DNA from: Tenacibaculum sp. 1_MG-2023
GTDB taxonomy: Bacteria; Bacteroidota; Bacteroidia; Flavobacteriales; Flavobacteriaceae
Assembly (NCBI RefSeq): GCF_030547425.1
Contig: NZ_JAUORH010000002.1
Location: 186,001-250,000 of the forward strand
Direction: 5' to 3'
Length of the DNA stretch: 64,000 nt
A model generated the notes under the pieces. That model saw only the letters and a list, made by a program, of their open reading frames with translations, searched no databases and had not been told where the DNA came from. The number at the start of each line of letters is the position of its first letter. Positions within the stretch are counted from its first letter, which is position 1. The position numbers were made by a program, and so were the translations under genes. This document shows, piece after piece, positions 34,906 to 43,999 of this stretch.

Positions 34906-35281
34906 TTTTATTTAATTCTTTTACCGCTCCTTTCATTGCACAAGTAGCATTGAACTCGGCTCCTGGCTCCACAGATAGTTTCCCTATAATAACATCTCCG
35001 GTAATGTTTGCTGAAGATTTCACTGTAAGTGTGTTTGATACAAATAACTCTCCTGAAAAATCTCCTTCTACATCTGCATTAGTACACTCAACTTTTCCTT
35101 TAATCAGACCAGTACTACCAATTATTACTCTGCCATTAGTTTCTATAGTTCCTTCTAAAGTACCATCGATTCTAAAGTCTCCTTCAGAGATAATTTCACC
35201 GGTTATTTTGGTGTTTTTTCCAATAATGTTTCTTTCTGCAACTTTGTTTTCGGTTGTTTTTTTACTCTCTTTACCAAACAT
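34874..35281 (-). CDS. Bactofilin family cytoskeletal protein
   Basis: 135 residues. The central bactofilin domain is a right-handed beta helix (about 25-115; IIGKNTKITGEIISEGDFRI, then GTLEGTIETNGRVIIGSTG) that self-assembles into membrane-associated filaments. Short N- and C-terminal tails are charged. The gene lies 24 bp after sprE and overlaps the atpZ-like gene by 32 bp. Bactofilins position envelope machines in other bacteria. Association with the type IX system or ATPase is suggested only by position. Confidence 0.92.
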   Translation of the reverse strand: MFGKESKKTTENKVAERNIIGKNTKITGEIISEGDFRIDGTLEGTIETNGRVIIGSTGLIKGKVECTNADVEGDFSGELFVSNTLTVKSSANITGDVIIGKLSVEPGAEFNATCAMKGAVKELNKNEQGLKEKTA

Positions 35282-35305
35282 ATTCGGGGAATTTAAGGGG
35301 TGGGT

Positions 35306-37537
35306 TTATGCTTTATTTAATTGTTCTATTATTTCTTTTGCTTTTTTACCTTCTTGAGTAGTTGCATAACTAACCGCAACAAACTCTAACGCTTTTTTAT
35401 AGGTCTCTTTGTCTTGATATTTCCCTATAGCCAAGGCTTTTAGGAGTGCGAATTTAGGGATTAAATTTGATTTTTTTATTGTAGTTAAAAAATTATCTAT
35501 CTCTTTAACAGTTTCATCAAACTTATTCTCTTTATATAAATAGTATATTTCTTTGTATTTATTTAAAACCTCATCTTCTTTTTTTTCTTCTACAAGTTTT
35601 TTATCAGGGTTTAAAATTATTTGAGCAAAACTTGTTTTTGGGTATTTCTGTAAGATAACATTCTTATACTCATTTTCTTTAGCTACATCACCTCCCTTTT
35701 TATATATTTGATACAAATGGTAACTTATTGGTAACTCCAACTTATCATCTGTACTAACTTCTCTTAAGCGTTCTAAGTTTTTAATTGCTAGTCTAGCATT
35801 TGTAAACTGCTCTTTATAAATTAGCCCTAATTGGTATAATGCATCATTTCGCTCTTGTACAAGGCCCCTAATTACTTTTTCATCTGTAGGTACTGCATCA
35901 AGGTATGTTGAAAGTTCATATCTCTTGTTTATTTTTGTTTCATTATCATCTTCTGACACATTATCTGCAACGCTAATGGATTTGTCTGATAATCGCCAGT
36001 TATCTTCTAAAGGACGTGTTCCCCATATTTTTTGAAATTCTGCCCTTCCAAACCCTAATGCTTGCGTGTTGTAAAAATACCATTTTCCTTTATTTGCATT
36101 ATTGTTTATAGAAGCTCCACCTCCAAAGCCGCTTCCGAAGTTTTGAGCATTTAGTAATTGTTGTCTTTTTTCTTCATCTTCTTTTTTTATTTTTTCAATA
36201 TATGCTTCAAAAAAAGAAGTTCTTTCATCTGGTGTCATTGCTACCAAACCAAGAATACTATCGTTATTTTTTACTGTTTCTTCGTATTTTCTTAAGGTTG
36301 TCAGTCCTTTATTTTTTCTACGAATTCTACGGATTCTTTTTTCTTGATCAAACTCTTTAGAAACTACTTGCATTACACTATCATAATACAAACCCGCTAG
36401 CAGGTAATTCTCTTTTTCAAAAGCCATATTTGCTAAACGTTCATACGCATAGGTTTTTTGATAATTGTTATTATGTTTTGCTTCTAAAGATTTTTTGTAA
36501 TATTCTGCTGCTGCTTCTGGGTTATTTCTTCCTTCTTGAACAACTCCTGCCTGGTAGTATAATTCGTTTAAGAACTTTCGGTTATCTGAATTTTTAATTA
36601 ATTTTCTTAACCTAGCTAACATCAATATTGATGTTGAGTCATTCGGAGTATTCTTAGCAAGTTCAATATCTGCTCTAATGCGAAACCTATATGGTGCTCT
36701 TTTATTGTCTGCTAGTTTTCGAAACACCATTCTTGCCGAATCTTTTCTATCTAATTCGCTATAAATTTGTCCTAAAACAAACATGTTTCGAGCTGATTGT
36801 TCTTTGTTGTAATGTGTTTTAGTTGCTGAGTTTAGATAATCAACCATTTTTTGAATGGTATCTGTTTGTTCATAGGCCATTGCCATGGCTGTATAAGCTT
36901 GCTCTTTTACAGATTTATTTATTTTTTCTTTCTCATCTAAAACGTCTAATAATAACGATAATGTTTCTATAGCTCTTTTTTCGTTACCTAAACGAATATT
37001 TGTTTTAGCTCTCCAAATTTTTGTTTCGTAGTTTAAATCTGCTTTAGGGTAATTAACTATCACATAATTAAAGGCTTCTAATGCAGGAATGAAGCGTTGT
37101 GTATAGTATCTAGACTTTCCTAACAGTAAATAAGCGTCATCTATTTGGCTATTCTTTTCGTACCCATTAATATTCATCGAATGGGTTTGAACAGCTTTTA
37201 TAGCTTTTTCTTCTGCTTTTTCAAAAGGTGTTAGGTTTTTGTTTTCTTCCTCTTCTTCAGTATTAAATCCTGTACCGGGAGTAAGTACTTTTGTTGTTAG
37301 CTTACTTTCATCAAAAGTTATAGGCTCTAATTGTAAACGCTTCCAGAAATTATCTTCATGTTTTTCTTGAATTTCTTCAAGTCCTTTTAAATACGCTTGC
37401 TCTCCATTAAAAAGCACATTGTATTTAGTGGTAACAGCGTGATAACTTCTATTTAAAAAAGCATCCTTTTTAACACTACACGAATACGCGACAGCCGCTA
37501 AAACACTGAATACTATTATCTTTACCCCTTTTTCCAT
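35306..37537 (-). CDS. sprE: SprE/PorW-like TPR lipoprotein (type IX secretion, gliding)
   Basis: 743-residue lipoprotein, lipobox AVAYSC with Cys20. The region after it (NRSYHAVTTKYNVLFNGEQAY) is the hallmark of SprE/PorW proteins. TPR helices fill the rest (for example DAYLLLGKSRYYTQRFIPAL). SprE is required for gliding and type IX secretion in Flavobacterium johnsoniae, and PorW is its Porphyromonas counterpart. The protein is somewhat shorter than the F. johnsoniae homologue as I recall it. A Gly/Asn-rich linker (GSGFGGGASINNNAN) lies in the middle. It heads the sprE-bactofilin-atpZ-DUF6168 group. Confidence 0.85.
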   Translation of the reverse strand: MEKGVKIIVFSVLAAVAYSCSVKKDAFLNRSYHAVTTKYNVLFNGEQAYLKGLEEIQEKHEDNFWKRLQLEPITFDESKLTTKVLTPGTGFNTEEEEENKNLTPFEKAEEKAIKAVQTHSMNINGYEKNSQIDDAYLLLGKSRYYTQRFIPALEAFNYVIVNYPKADLNYETKIWRAKTNIRLGNEKRAIETLSLLLDVLDEKEKINKSVKEQAYTAMAMAYEQTDTIQKMVDYLNSATKTHYNKEQSARNMFVLGQIYSELDRKDSARMVFRKLADNKRAPYRFRIRADIELAKNTPNDSTSILMLARLRKLIKNSDNRKFLNELYYQAGVVQEGRNNPEAAAEYYKKSLEAKHNNNYQKTYAYERLANMAFEKENYLLAGLYYDSVMQVVSKEFDQEKRIRRIRRKNKGLTTLRKYEETVKNNDSILGLVAMTPDERTSFFEAYIEKIKKEDEEKRQQLLNAQNFGSGFGGGASINNNANKGKWYFYNTQALGFGRAEFQKIWGTRPLEDNWRLSDKSISVADNVSEDDNETKINKRYELSTYLDAVPTDEKVIRGLVQERNDALYQLGLIYKEQFTNARLAIKNLERLREVSTDDKLELPISYHLYQIYKKGGDVAKENEYKNVILQKYPKTSFAQIILNPDKKLVEEKKEDEVLNKYKEIYYLYKENKFDETVKEIDNFLTTIKKSNLIPKFALLKALAIGKYQDKETYKKALEFVAVSYATTQEGKKAKEIIEQLNKA

Positions 37538-37631
37538 ATACTATTGCTTTTACAGTACAACAACGTAATAATTGTGTTTTTTGTACGTAAAGAGGTAAAA
37601 ATAATAATTATAAGATGATTTTCACCTTGTT

Positions 37632-38327
37632 TTATGCAGAAAAATAGCTTTCTAATTCTTGCAGGGTTTCTTGCGATGTATTTATATCTTTTACAACGTT
37701 CCCTTTATCTAAAACTACAATACGTTCGCAAACCTCAGTTACATGGCTTAAATCATGGCTTGAAACTAACACAGTTACATCATTATTCTCTGTTAGTTTT
37801 TTAATTATTTTTTTTAGTCTGATTTGCGTTGTAGGGTCTAAGTTTGCAAAAGGTTCGTCTAAGATTATTACTTGTGGATTTCCCATCATTGCTGCTACAA
37901 TACCAACTTTCTTTTGATTTCCTTTACTTAAACTTCGTAAATACTTTTTCTTTCCTAAAATTTCATCATTAAAAAACTCATCAAATTGAGCTAAGAACCC
38001 TTTTACATCTGCCTTATTCATTCCACGTAAATCTCCAACAAAATCAAAATATTCTTCAGGCGTTAGGTATCCTATTAAAAAAGTTTCATCTATAAACGAC
38101 CCTGTAAATGTTTTCCAGTTCTCACTTTTGTTTACAGTAACTTCATTATTTATAATTTCTCCTGTTGTTGGTCTAATTAAATCTAATAACAGGTTAAACA
38201 AAGTTGTTTTTCCTGCTCCATTATTCCCTACTAACCCAAAAGATTGTCCGCTAGGAATCTTCAACTCTTCTAGGTTTAAAACTTGTGTGGTTCCGTATGT
38301 TTTTGAAATATTATGTATAGATATCAT
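37632..38327 (-). CDS. ABC transporter ATP-binding protein
   Basis: 231-residue ATPase. Walker A is GNNGAGKTT, signature LSKGNQKK, Walker B QVIILDEPFANLD and the switch His lies in SSHDLSHV. It pairs with the DUF5687 permease, whose stop is 21 bp upstream on the same strand. The export substrate is unknown; the GNQKK signature is common in bacitracin- or Nod-type exporters. The 94-bp gap between this gene's upstream neighbours and sprE holds nothing clear. Confidence 0.93.
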   Translation of the reverse strand: MISIHNISKTYGTTQVLNLEELKIPSGQSFGLVGNNGAGKTTLFNLLLDLIRPTTGEIINNEVTVNKSENWKTFTGSFIDETFLIGYLTPEEYFDFVGDLRGMNKADVKGFLAQFDEFFNDEILGKKKYLRSLSKGNQKKVGIVAAMMGNPQVIILDEPFANLDPTTQIRLKKIIKKLTENNDVTVLVSSHDLSHVTEVCERIVVLDKGNVVKDINTSQETLQELESYFSA

Positions 38328-38348
38328 TTTGTTTAGTTTTTTGGTTGG

Positions 38349-39821
38349 TTATGATTTTTGGCTAAATGCATGTATTACTGCGTACTTACTTTTAATGTAT
38401 CTTTTTTCTATAAAACCCATAAAGTAATTTTTAAATGCCAGAGCTAATGTTCCAGCAATTGCAATTGCTAAAACACCTGCATTAAAGCTAACAAACTTGT
38501 TGAAAACCCAAAAGAGGAGCATAGGAATTCCCATTATTGGAATTATAATTAAAAATTGTGTTGCACTAGTACCTTGATAGTTTGAAAATCCACTTTTATT
38601 TAAGTCTATACGCTTCCTATTAAAAGAGCCCGCAAAGAGTAAAAAGAGAGAATTAAACCCTATATTAAAAATTGCCCCAGCAGTTATTATTAAAAAAATA
38701 TCTAATCCGTAGAAATAAACATAAGGAATACTTAGCAGGTATAATGCTCCTGAGACTACAACCATTAAATACCATTTACTTTCTAAAAACTTTCGATAAC
38801 GGATATTTTGACTCATAAGCATTTTGTAATACTCACTATCCCATGCAGGGATAAACTGCCCATAGTTTAGCGTAAACCCTCCTGTAACAAAAACTGCAGC
38901 AAAGACTAAAAAAGCAGGCATTTGTTCTCGATACATTTCCTGTCCAAAGAAAATAGCTCCGTAGAAAAGAAATAAAAACGACATAAAAAACACTGTTTTA
39001 GTTCGTTTATTCCTCCAAATTTGACGAATATCATTTTTAATAAATGGCGCCACATCTCCCAATCTATCAACAAAAGATAAGTCTGATTCTTTTGCTACTT
39101 CTTCTTTACTTTTTATAGCATCATCTAAATATACTTTTTCTCTTAATAATTTAAAATTTACATAGTATAGTCCTACTAGCAAGACCATTCCTATTACTGA
39201 CAAAGCAGGAAAGTTATATACTGATTGAAAAATAGGCGCAAATACATCATTTACGTTAAATAACTGGTATTTATTTGTAAGAAATAACATTCCGAGTACA
39301 GCAATCATCCCTCCTAATGCATAATTATTTTTATTGATTAGAAAGTTTACATAGTTAGCACTTAATACTAGCATAACCATTAAAAACAACCATCCTAAAA
39401 CTCCCATGACATTGTATCCTTGACCTATTAATACTATTGAAAAAGGCACGTAAAAAAACAGCGGCATTATGTTGAAGAATGACAAAGCTGATTTTCCTAA
39501 TACAAAATGAACAAGTTTTTCTTTTTTTACAGGTAAGTTTAGAAACGGCTTGATGTTTAATACTGGTAATTTTTGCATTAAATAGCGAAAAATTAAATCT
39601 CCAATTAATAAAAAAACAAGAAATCCATTAACAAAAAAAAGTGGATCTGTATTTGGGTATTCTTTTTTAATGAAAAAATACCCTCCTATTCCTATCATTA
39701 AAAATGAAACTAGCATCCATAATGCAAAAAAGCTCATGATTATTTTTAATGCAATGCTTTTTCCGAAATAAGAAGAGCGAAAAAACTGCTTCCATTCTAA
39801 CTTTAAAAAATGTATAATCAT
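38349..39821 (-). CDS. ABC permease, DUF5687 family
   Basis: 490-residue integral membrane protein with about ten to twelve helices. The N-terminus MIIHFLKLEWKQFFRSSYFG and a second soluble segment APFIKNDIRQIWRNKRTKT are typical of the DUF5687 permeases found with ABC ATPases in Bacteroidota. Transcribed just ahead of the ATPase gene. A terminator hairpin separates it from the DUF4837 gene upstream. The substrate is unknown. Confidence 0.85.
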   Translation of the reverse strand: MIIHFLKLEWKQFFRSSYFGKSIALKIIMSFFALWMLVSFLMIGIGGYFFIKKEYPNTDPLFFVNGFLVFLLIGDLIFRYLMQKLPVLNIKPFLNLPVKKEKLVHFVLGKSALSFFNIMPLFFYVPFSIVLIGQGYNVMGVLGWLFLMVMLVLSANYVNFLINKNNYALGGMIAVLGMLFLTNKYQLFNVNDVFAPIFQSVYNFPALSVIGMVLLVGLYYVNFKLLREKVYLDDAIKSKEEVAKESDLSFVDRLGDVAPFIKNDIRQIWRNKRTKTVFFMSFLFLFYGAIFFGQEMYREQMPAFLVFAAVFVTGGFTLNYGQFIPAWDSEYYKMLMSQNIRYRKFLESKWYLMVVVSGALYLLSIPYVYFYGLDIFLIITAGAIFNIGFNSLFLLFAGSFNRKRIDLNKSGFSNYQGTSATQFLIIIPIMGIPMLLFWVFNKFVSFNAGVLAIAIAGTLALAFKNYFMGFIEKRYIKSKYAVIHAFSQKS

Positions 39822-39882
39822 TTGGTTTTGTATTTGGTTGATTACCTTATTTGTCTTTTTCTACAACTTTTTGTTACATAAA

Positions 39883-39912
39883 AAAAGCATCAATTTAAAA
39901 ATTGATGCTTTT
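39883..39912 (-). terminator. Terminator after DUF4837
   Basis: Fourteen-base perfect arms AAAAGCATCAATTT and AAATTGATGCTTTT with a 2-base spacer. On the minus strand the stem is followed by a T-rich run. It ends the xth-mltD-DUF4837 transcript. Confidence 0.8.
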
Positions 39913-39935
39913 CTACCGTTATTATGATTTATCTT

Positions 39936-40928
39936 TTATTTTATTTTTAAAGACTTTGCTATCGCTTCTAATTCAAAGATGAAATCTCGTTTGTTTACTG
40001 ATGGAGCATAAGTAAATCCTTCAAAAACAATGACACGTTTGTTTTCTTTATCAATTATTGTATAGTTAATAAATGGCCCTGCCATGAAATCATTTTTTAC
40101 TTCCCATTTACCTCTAGTTTCATAGGCTTTTTTACCATCAATTTCTGCATCAAAAGTAAATGGAGTGTATGCTTGTTCGGTAATCATGTGCATCCCTTCT
40201 TTAGTTCCAGGAATATATTTTTTACCAATTGTATCTCTCATTCTTGTAATGTTGTCTGCCACTTTACTTTCATCTTCCAAAGGATAGCTATACACTAAAA
40301 TATTGTTGGTTCCATCTCCTCTTGCTATTCCGCTTTTTAAGTGTTGACGTAACCATAAAAAGTCTCCTGTATCTTCAACAAGTTTAAACCTTTCAGGAAT
40401 GGTTAATGTAACTCCTAAGTTTTTAATTGTTTTAAATTGAGTTTCGTCAAGTTTTTCTTTGTTAAAGATTCTTTGAGTAAACTTTACATCTTCATCTTTA
40501 AATAATTTAATAATCTCTTTTCCTCTGTTGCGAATCAAGTCAACCAAAGCTCCTTTACTTTTAGCTGTTGCATAAACTAAAATTTGAGGTTCAGCATATT
40601 TGTTTTTTTCTACTGCTATTTTTTCTTTTTCTCCTTCTCTAAGAATTAAAACAGCTCTTGCATTCCTTATAAAACCTTTAAATCCTATAGGATCTATTTG
40701 TCCTACTGAAAGTAATGTTTCAGGCTGTGGTAATCCTACCTGATGCTCTCCAAAAACAGAGCGAATTTCATCACCAATTTTACCCTCCCAATCATTTCCT
40801 TTAATTACTACTAATATTTTATTAGTATTTCCATTTGATGTTGGTAAAACATAGTCACTTTTCTCTCCTTTATTTTTACACGAAACTGTTATAAAAATTA
40901 GGGCAAATAATGCTATTAGTTTATTCAT
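39936..40928 (-). CDS. DUF4837 family lipoprotein
   Basis: 330-residue lipoprotein, lipobox ITVSC with Cys17. The family is restricted to Bacteroidota and has no assigned function. The segment NTNKILVVIKGNDWEGKIG after the signal peptide and the C-terminal FVFEL-like stretch are characteristic. It starts 27 bp after the mltD stop and is followed by a strong terminator, so it is the last gene of an xth-mltD-DUF4837 unit. A role linked to the cell wall is suggested by mltD alone. Confidence 0.88.
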   Translation of the reverse strand: MNKLIALFALIFITVSCKNKGEKSDYVLPTSNGNTNKILVVIKGNDWEGKIGDEIRSVFGEHQVGLPQPETLLSVGQIDPIGFKGFIRNARAVLILREGEKEKIAVEKNKYAEPQILVYATAKSKGALVDLIRNRGKEIIKLFKDEDVKFTQRIFNKEKLDETQFKTIKNLGVTLTIPERFKLVEDTGDFLWLRQHLKSGIARGDGTNNILVYSYPLEDESKVADNITRMRDTIGKKYIPGTKEGMHMITEQAYTPFTFDAEIDGKKAYETRGKWEVKNDFMAGPFINYTIIDKENKRVIVFEGFTYAPSVNKRDFIFELEAIAKSLKIK

Positions 40929-40955
40929 AGTTTGTGGTGTTTAGTAGTTGTATTT

Positions 40956-42464
40956 TTAGCTTTTAAAAATTTTAAGTTTCATTCCTGGTTTTAAACTTTT
41001 AACACTCCAAATATTGTTCCATTTTTTAATTTCATCAACAGAAACTGATGGATATTTTTTTGAAATAGTCCATAATGAATCTCCTTCTTTAACAACATAC
41101 ACCTCATGCTTACCTGTTGGTGCTTTATATTTTTTCTTTGAAACCTTTTTTGGAACAGCCATTCTTTTAGGGTAAACACTTAATCTTTGTCCTATTTTTA
41201 AATGATGTGTTCGTAAGCCATTCCAACGTTTAATATCTCTTACTCGTACCCCAAATTTATTAGCTATTTTACCTAAATAGTCTCCACTTCGAACCCTATA
41301 GCGAATACGTTTATCCATTTCAAAGTATTTTGGTAAAGGCTTTTCTCTTTTAGCATCATCTTCGTTTGCTAAAGCATATATTTCTTTTTCCTTGTCTAAA
41401 AAGTCCATTAAGTTTCTTCGAGGTAACCGAACTGCATAATTTTTTTCTTTTACATACGGAATAACATCTAGTTTATACGATGGATTCAAAAAAGCTAATA
41501 AATCAGAGTCTATTCCAGTTTTTTCTGAAATCTGATCAAAACTAATAGTTCTTTTTACACGAACTGTATCTGTCTCAAAATTGAAGATTTTTGGTGCTTC
41601 AGGGTAAATATGGTGTTTTTCTGCATATTCAAAAATATACATCGTTGCGTAAAATGCTGGTACATACCCTGCCGTTTCACGAGGTAAAAACGGACGAATA
41701 TTCCAATAATTTTTATAGCCTCCAGAACGTCTTATCGCTTTTGATACGTTTCCTGGACCTGAGTTGTATGCTGCTAAGGCTAAATCCCAATCACCAAAAA
41801 TTTTATACAACTGACTTAAGTATTGACATGCTGCTTTTGTTGATTTTACTGGATCTTGACGTTCATCTACATACGAGTTCACCTTTAAATCAAACTGAAT
41901 TCCTGTTCCATACATAAATTGCCATAAACCCGTTGCTCCTACCCAAGAACGAGCATCTGGTCTCAACGCTGACTCAACAATAGCCAAATATTTCATCTCT
42001 AAAGGGATGTCGTATTGATCTAGGTATTGCTCAAACATTGGAAAATAATATTGAGCACGAGCCATTAATGCAGGATAGTATTTTTTGCGATATTTTAAAT
42101 AACTATTAATCACTTTTTCTAACGCAGGATTGTACTCTAAATGAAAAGGTGTTCTTACGTTTAAGTCTTGTAACCGTTTCTTTAATAAATCGGTTGTAAG
42201 AATTGTGGTTGTGTTACCTAAGATATCTTTATCATTAATTACATATTGAATGCTATCAAACAATGATGAATTAAATTTTTCTTCAACTAGTAAGCTATCA
42301 ATCATCTTTAAATCTTCCGTAGAAAATAGCTCTTGGTTTTGCGCTGAGTTTATAGAATCATTTACCACAACATCAACACTGTCTTTAGCTACAGAAAGGC
42401 TATCAATAGGTTGTTGTGCAAAAATTGAAGTTGTAAAAAGGAGTAGTGTTAGTAATTTTTTCAT
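40956..42464 (-). CDS. mltD: Membrane-bound lytic murein transglycosylase D
   Basis: Cleaves peptidoglycan glycan strands to 1,6-anhydro ends. 502 residues. The signal peptide ends near residue 17 (SIFAQQ). The lytic transglycosylase domain (about 140-260) has the catalytic Glu164 in AIVESAL and the motif GATGLWQFM. Two LysM domains at the C-terminus (about 390-435 and 455-500; YRVRSGDYLGKIANKFGV and YVVKEGDSLWTISKKYP) bind the wall. It starts 7 bp after the xth stop. Confidence 0.95.
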   Translation of the reverse strand: MKKLLTLLLFTTSIFAQQPIDSLSVAKDSVDVVVNDSINSAQNQELFSTEDLKMIDSLLVEEKFNSSLFDSIQYVINDKDILGNTTTILTTDLLKKRLQDLNVRTPFHLEYNPALEKVINSYLKYRKKYYPALMARAQYYFPMFEQYLDQYDIPLEMKYLAIVESALRPDARSWVGATGLWQFMYGTGIQFDLKVNSYVDERQDPVKSTKAACQYLSQLYKIFGDWDLALAAYNSGPGNVSKAIRRSGGYKNYWNIRPFLPRETAGYVPAFYATMYIFEYAEKHHIYPEAPKIFNFETDTVRVKRTISFDQISEKTGIDSDLLAFLNPSYKLDVIPYVKEKNYAVRLPRRNLMDFLDKEKEIYALANEDDAKREKPLPKYFEMDKRIRYRVRSGDYLGKIANKFGVRVRDIKRWNGLRTHHLKIGQRLSVYPKRMAVPKKVSKKKYKAPTGKHEVYVVKEGDSLWTISKKYPSVSVDEIKKWNNIWSVKSLKPGMKLKIFKS

Positions 42465-42471
42465 GTTGGTT

Positions 42472-43233
42472 TTATAAATCTAATTCAACTGCAATTGGGC
42501 AATGATCTGAATGTTTTGCTTCTGGTAAAATATACGCTCTTGAAATTTTGTCTTTTAAAGTTTCAGTTACCATGTTGTAATCAATACGCCAACCTTTATT
42601 GTTTGTTCTTGCGTTTGCTCGGTAGCTCCACCAAGAGTATTCTTGTTTTTCTGGATGCAAATGACGGAAACTATCTATGAATCCACTATTAATAAACTTT
42701 CCTAACCACTCACGTTCTTCTGGTAAAAAACCAGATACTCCTTTCATTTTAGGGTTGTGGATATCTATTTCTTCATGACAAATATTATAATCTCCACAAA
42801 TAACTAAATTCGGAATGGTTTTTCTCAGTTCTGTAGCATATTCAAGAATTTCATCCATGTAATTGAATTTATAGTCTAATCGAGCACTATTAGTTCCTGA
42901 AGGTAAATACATGCTCATTACAGAAACCTCATCAAAATCTACACGAAGATTTCTTCCTTCAAAATCCATCGATTCTATTCCTGTTCCATAGGTTACATGT
43001 TTTGGCTCTTCTTTACAGAAAATTGCTACGGATGAATATCCTTTTTTTTCTGCTGAAAACCAATAATGATATGGGTATCCTGCATTTTCAAACTCAGTTA
43101 CATCTAACTGCTCTTTGTGTGCTTTGGTTTCTTGAATACATATTACATCTGGGTCTGCAGCTTGTAACCAATCGATAAATCCTTTTTTTAATGCCGCCCT
43201 AATTCCGTTTACGTTGTATGAGATTATTTTCAT
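42472..43233 (-). CDS. xth: Exodeoxyribonuclease III
   Basis: AP endonuclease and 3'-5' exonuclease of base-excision repair. 253 residues. Catalytic motifs are visible: metal-binding Glu in CIQETKAH, GDYNICHEEIDIHNPK, and the C-terminal SDHCPIAVEL with the catalytic His. Pairing with cell-wall gene mltD is unusual but the 7-bp gap makes cotranscription almost certain. Confidence 0.95.
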   Translation of the reverse strand: MKIISYNVNGIRAALKKGFIDWLQAADPDVICIQETKAHKEQLDVTEFENAGYPYHYWFSAEKKGYSSVAIFCKEEPKHVTYGTGIESMDFEGRNLRVDFDEVSVMSMYLPSGTNSARLDYKFNYMDEILEYATELRKTIPNLVICGDYNICHEEIDIHNPKMKGVSGFLPEEREWLGKFINSGFIDSFRHLHPEKQEYSWWSYRANARTNNKGWRIDYNMVTETLKDKISRAYILPEAKHSDHCPIAVELDL

Positions 43234-43250
43234 CTATATATTTAAAATAC

Positions 43251-43285
43251 AAAAACGTAAAGCATAGTGCCTTACGTCTTTATTT
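43251..43285 (-). terminator. Likely scoB terminator
   Basis: Arms ACGTAA (43255-43260) and TTACGT (43272-43277), extended by GC/GC across one mismatch. The minus strand continues TTTTTGTATTTT. The hairpin is modest but well placed, 24 bp after the scoB stop. Confidence 0.55.
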
Positions 43286-43300
43286 AATCCTATAATTTTG

Positions 43301-43954
43301 TTAAATATCCATTTCTGGGATATCTCCTTCGACAATCAGAGTTCCTTCTGTAGCTGCTTTAATTTCTTCCACTGATACTCCAGGAGCTCTTTCTAATAAG
43401 TAAAACTTATTGTCTTTAATTTCTAATACGGCCAAGTTTGTTACAATTTTTGTTACACAACCTACTCCTGTTAATGGTAATGAACATTTTTTAAGTAGCT
43501 TAGATTCTCCTCTTTTATTAGTGTGCATCATTGCTACAATAATGTTGTCGGCAGAGGCTACTAAATCCATCGCTCCTCCCATACCTTTTACCATTTTTCC
43601 TGGTATCTTCCAGTTGGCAATATCTCCATTTTCGGCAACCTCCATAGCTCCTAAAATAGTTAGGTGAACGTGTTTACCTCGAATCATTGAAAAACTGGTA
43701 GCAGAATCGAAAAAACTAGCTCCTGGCATAGTTGTTATAGTTTGTTTTCCTGCATTGATAATATCAGCGTCTTCTTCTCCTTCAAAAGGAAAAGGTCCCA
43801 TACCTAGTACTCCGTTTTCTGATTGAAATTCTACCTCAATATCATCACGAACAAAATTGGCTACTAATGTTGGAATTCCGATACCAAGGTTTACATAATA
43901 TCCGTTTTTTACTTCTTTTGCGATTCTTTTCGCTATTCCGTTTTTATCTAACAT
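43301..43954 (-). CDS. scoB: 3-oxoacid CoA-transferase subunit B
   Basis: Moves CoA between succinyl-CoA and acetoacetate, in ketone-body or branched-chain use. 217 residues. The catalytic Glu lies in the FQSENGVLGMGP motif. The partner subunit scoA is upstream on the same strand. The two are normally next to each other, but here 431 bp separate them, filled by an inverted-repeat element with a dead S23 frame. Whether scoB is still cotranscribed with scoA is an open question. Confidence 0.95.
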   Translation of the reverse strand: MLDKNGIAKRIAKEVKNGYYVNLGIGIPTLVANFVRDDIEVEFQSENGVLGMGPFPFEGEEDADIINAGKQTITTMPGASFFDSATSFSMIRGKHVHLTILGAMEVAENGDIANWKIPGKMVKGMGGAMDLVASADNIIVAMMHTNKRGESKLLKKCSLPLTGVGCVTKIVTNLAVLEIKDNKFYLLERAPGVSVEEIKAATEGTLIVEGDIPEMDI

Positions 43955-43961
43955 TTTCTTT

Positions 43962-43988
43962 AATGTATCAATTTAATAATGTAACAAT
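43962..43988 (+). repeat. Left end of the S23 element inverted repeat
   Basis: 27 bases beginning AATGTATCAATTT and ending ATGTAACAAT. Seven bases after the scoB start codon's upstream edge, so it is in the immediate 5' region of scoB and could affect its translation. Confidence 0.75.
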
Positions 43989-43999
43989 ATAGCAATGAA

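Noticed and set aside
34890..35357. 155-residue plus-strand frame opposite the bactofilin gene
   Set aside because: Antisense to a conserved bactofilin and to the end of sprE. No recognisable domain.
37538..37631. Possible promoter or small gene between sprE and the ABC ATPase gene
   Set aside because: No -7 box or coding frame of quality was seen in the 94 bp.
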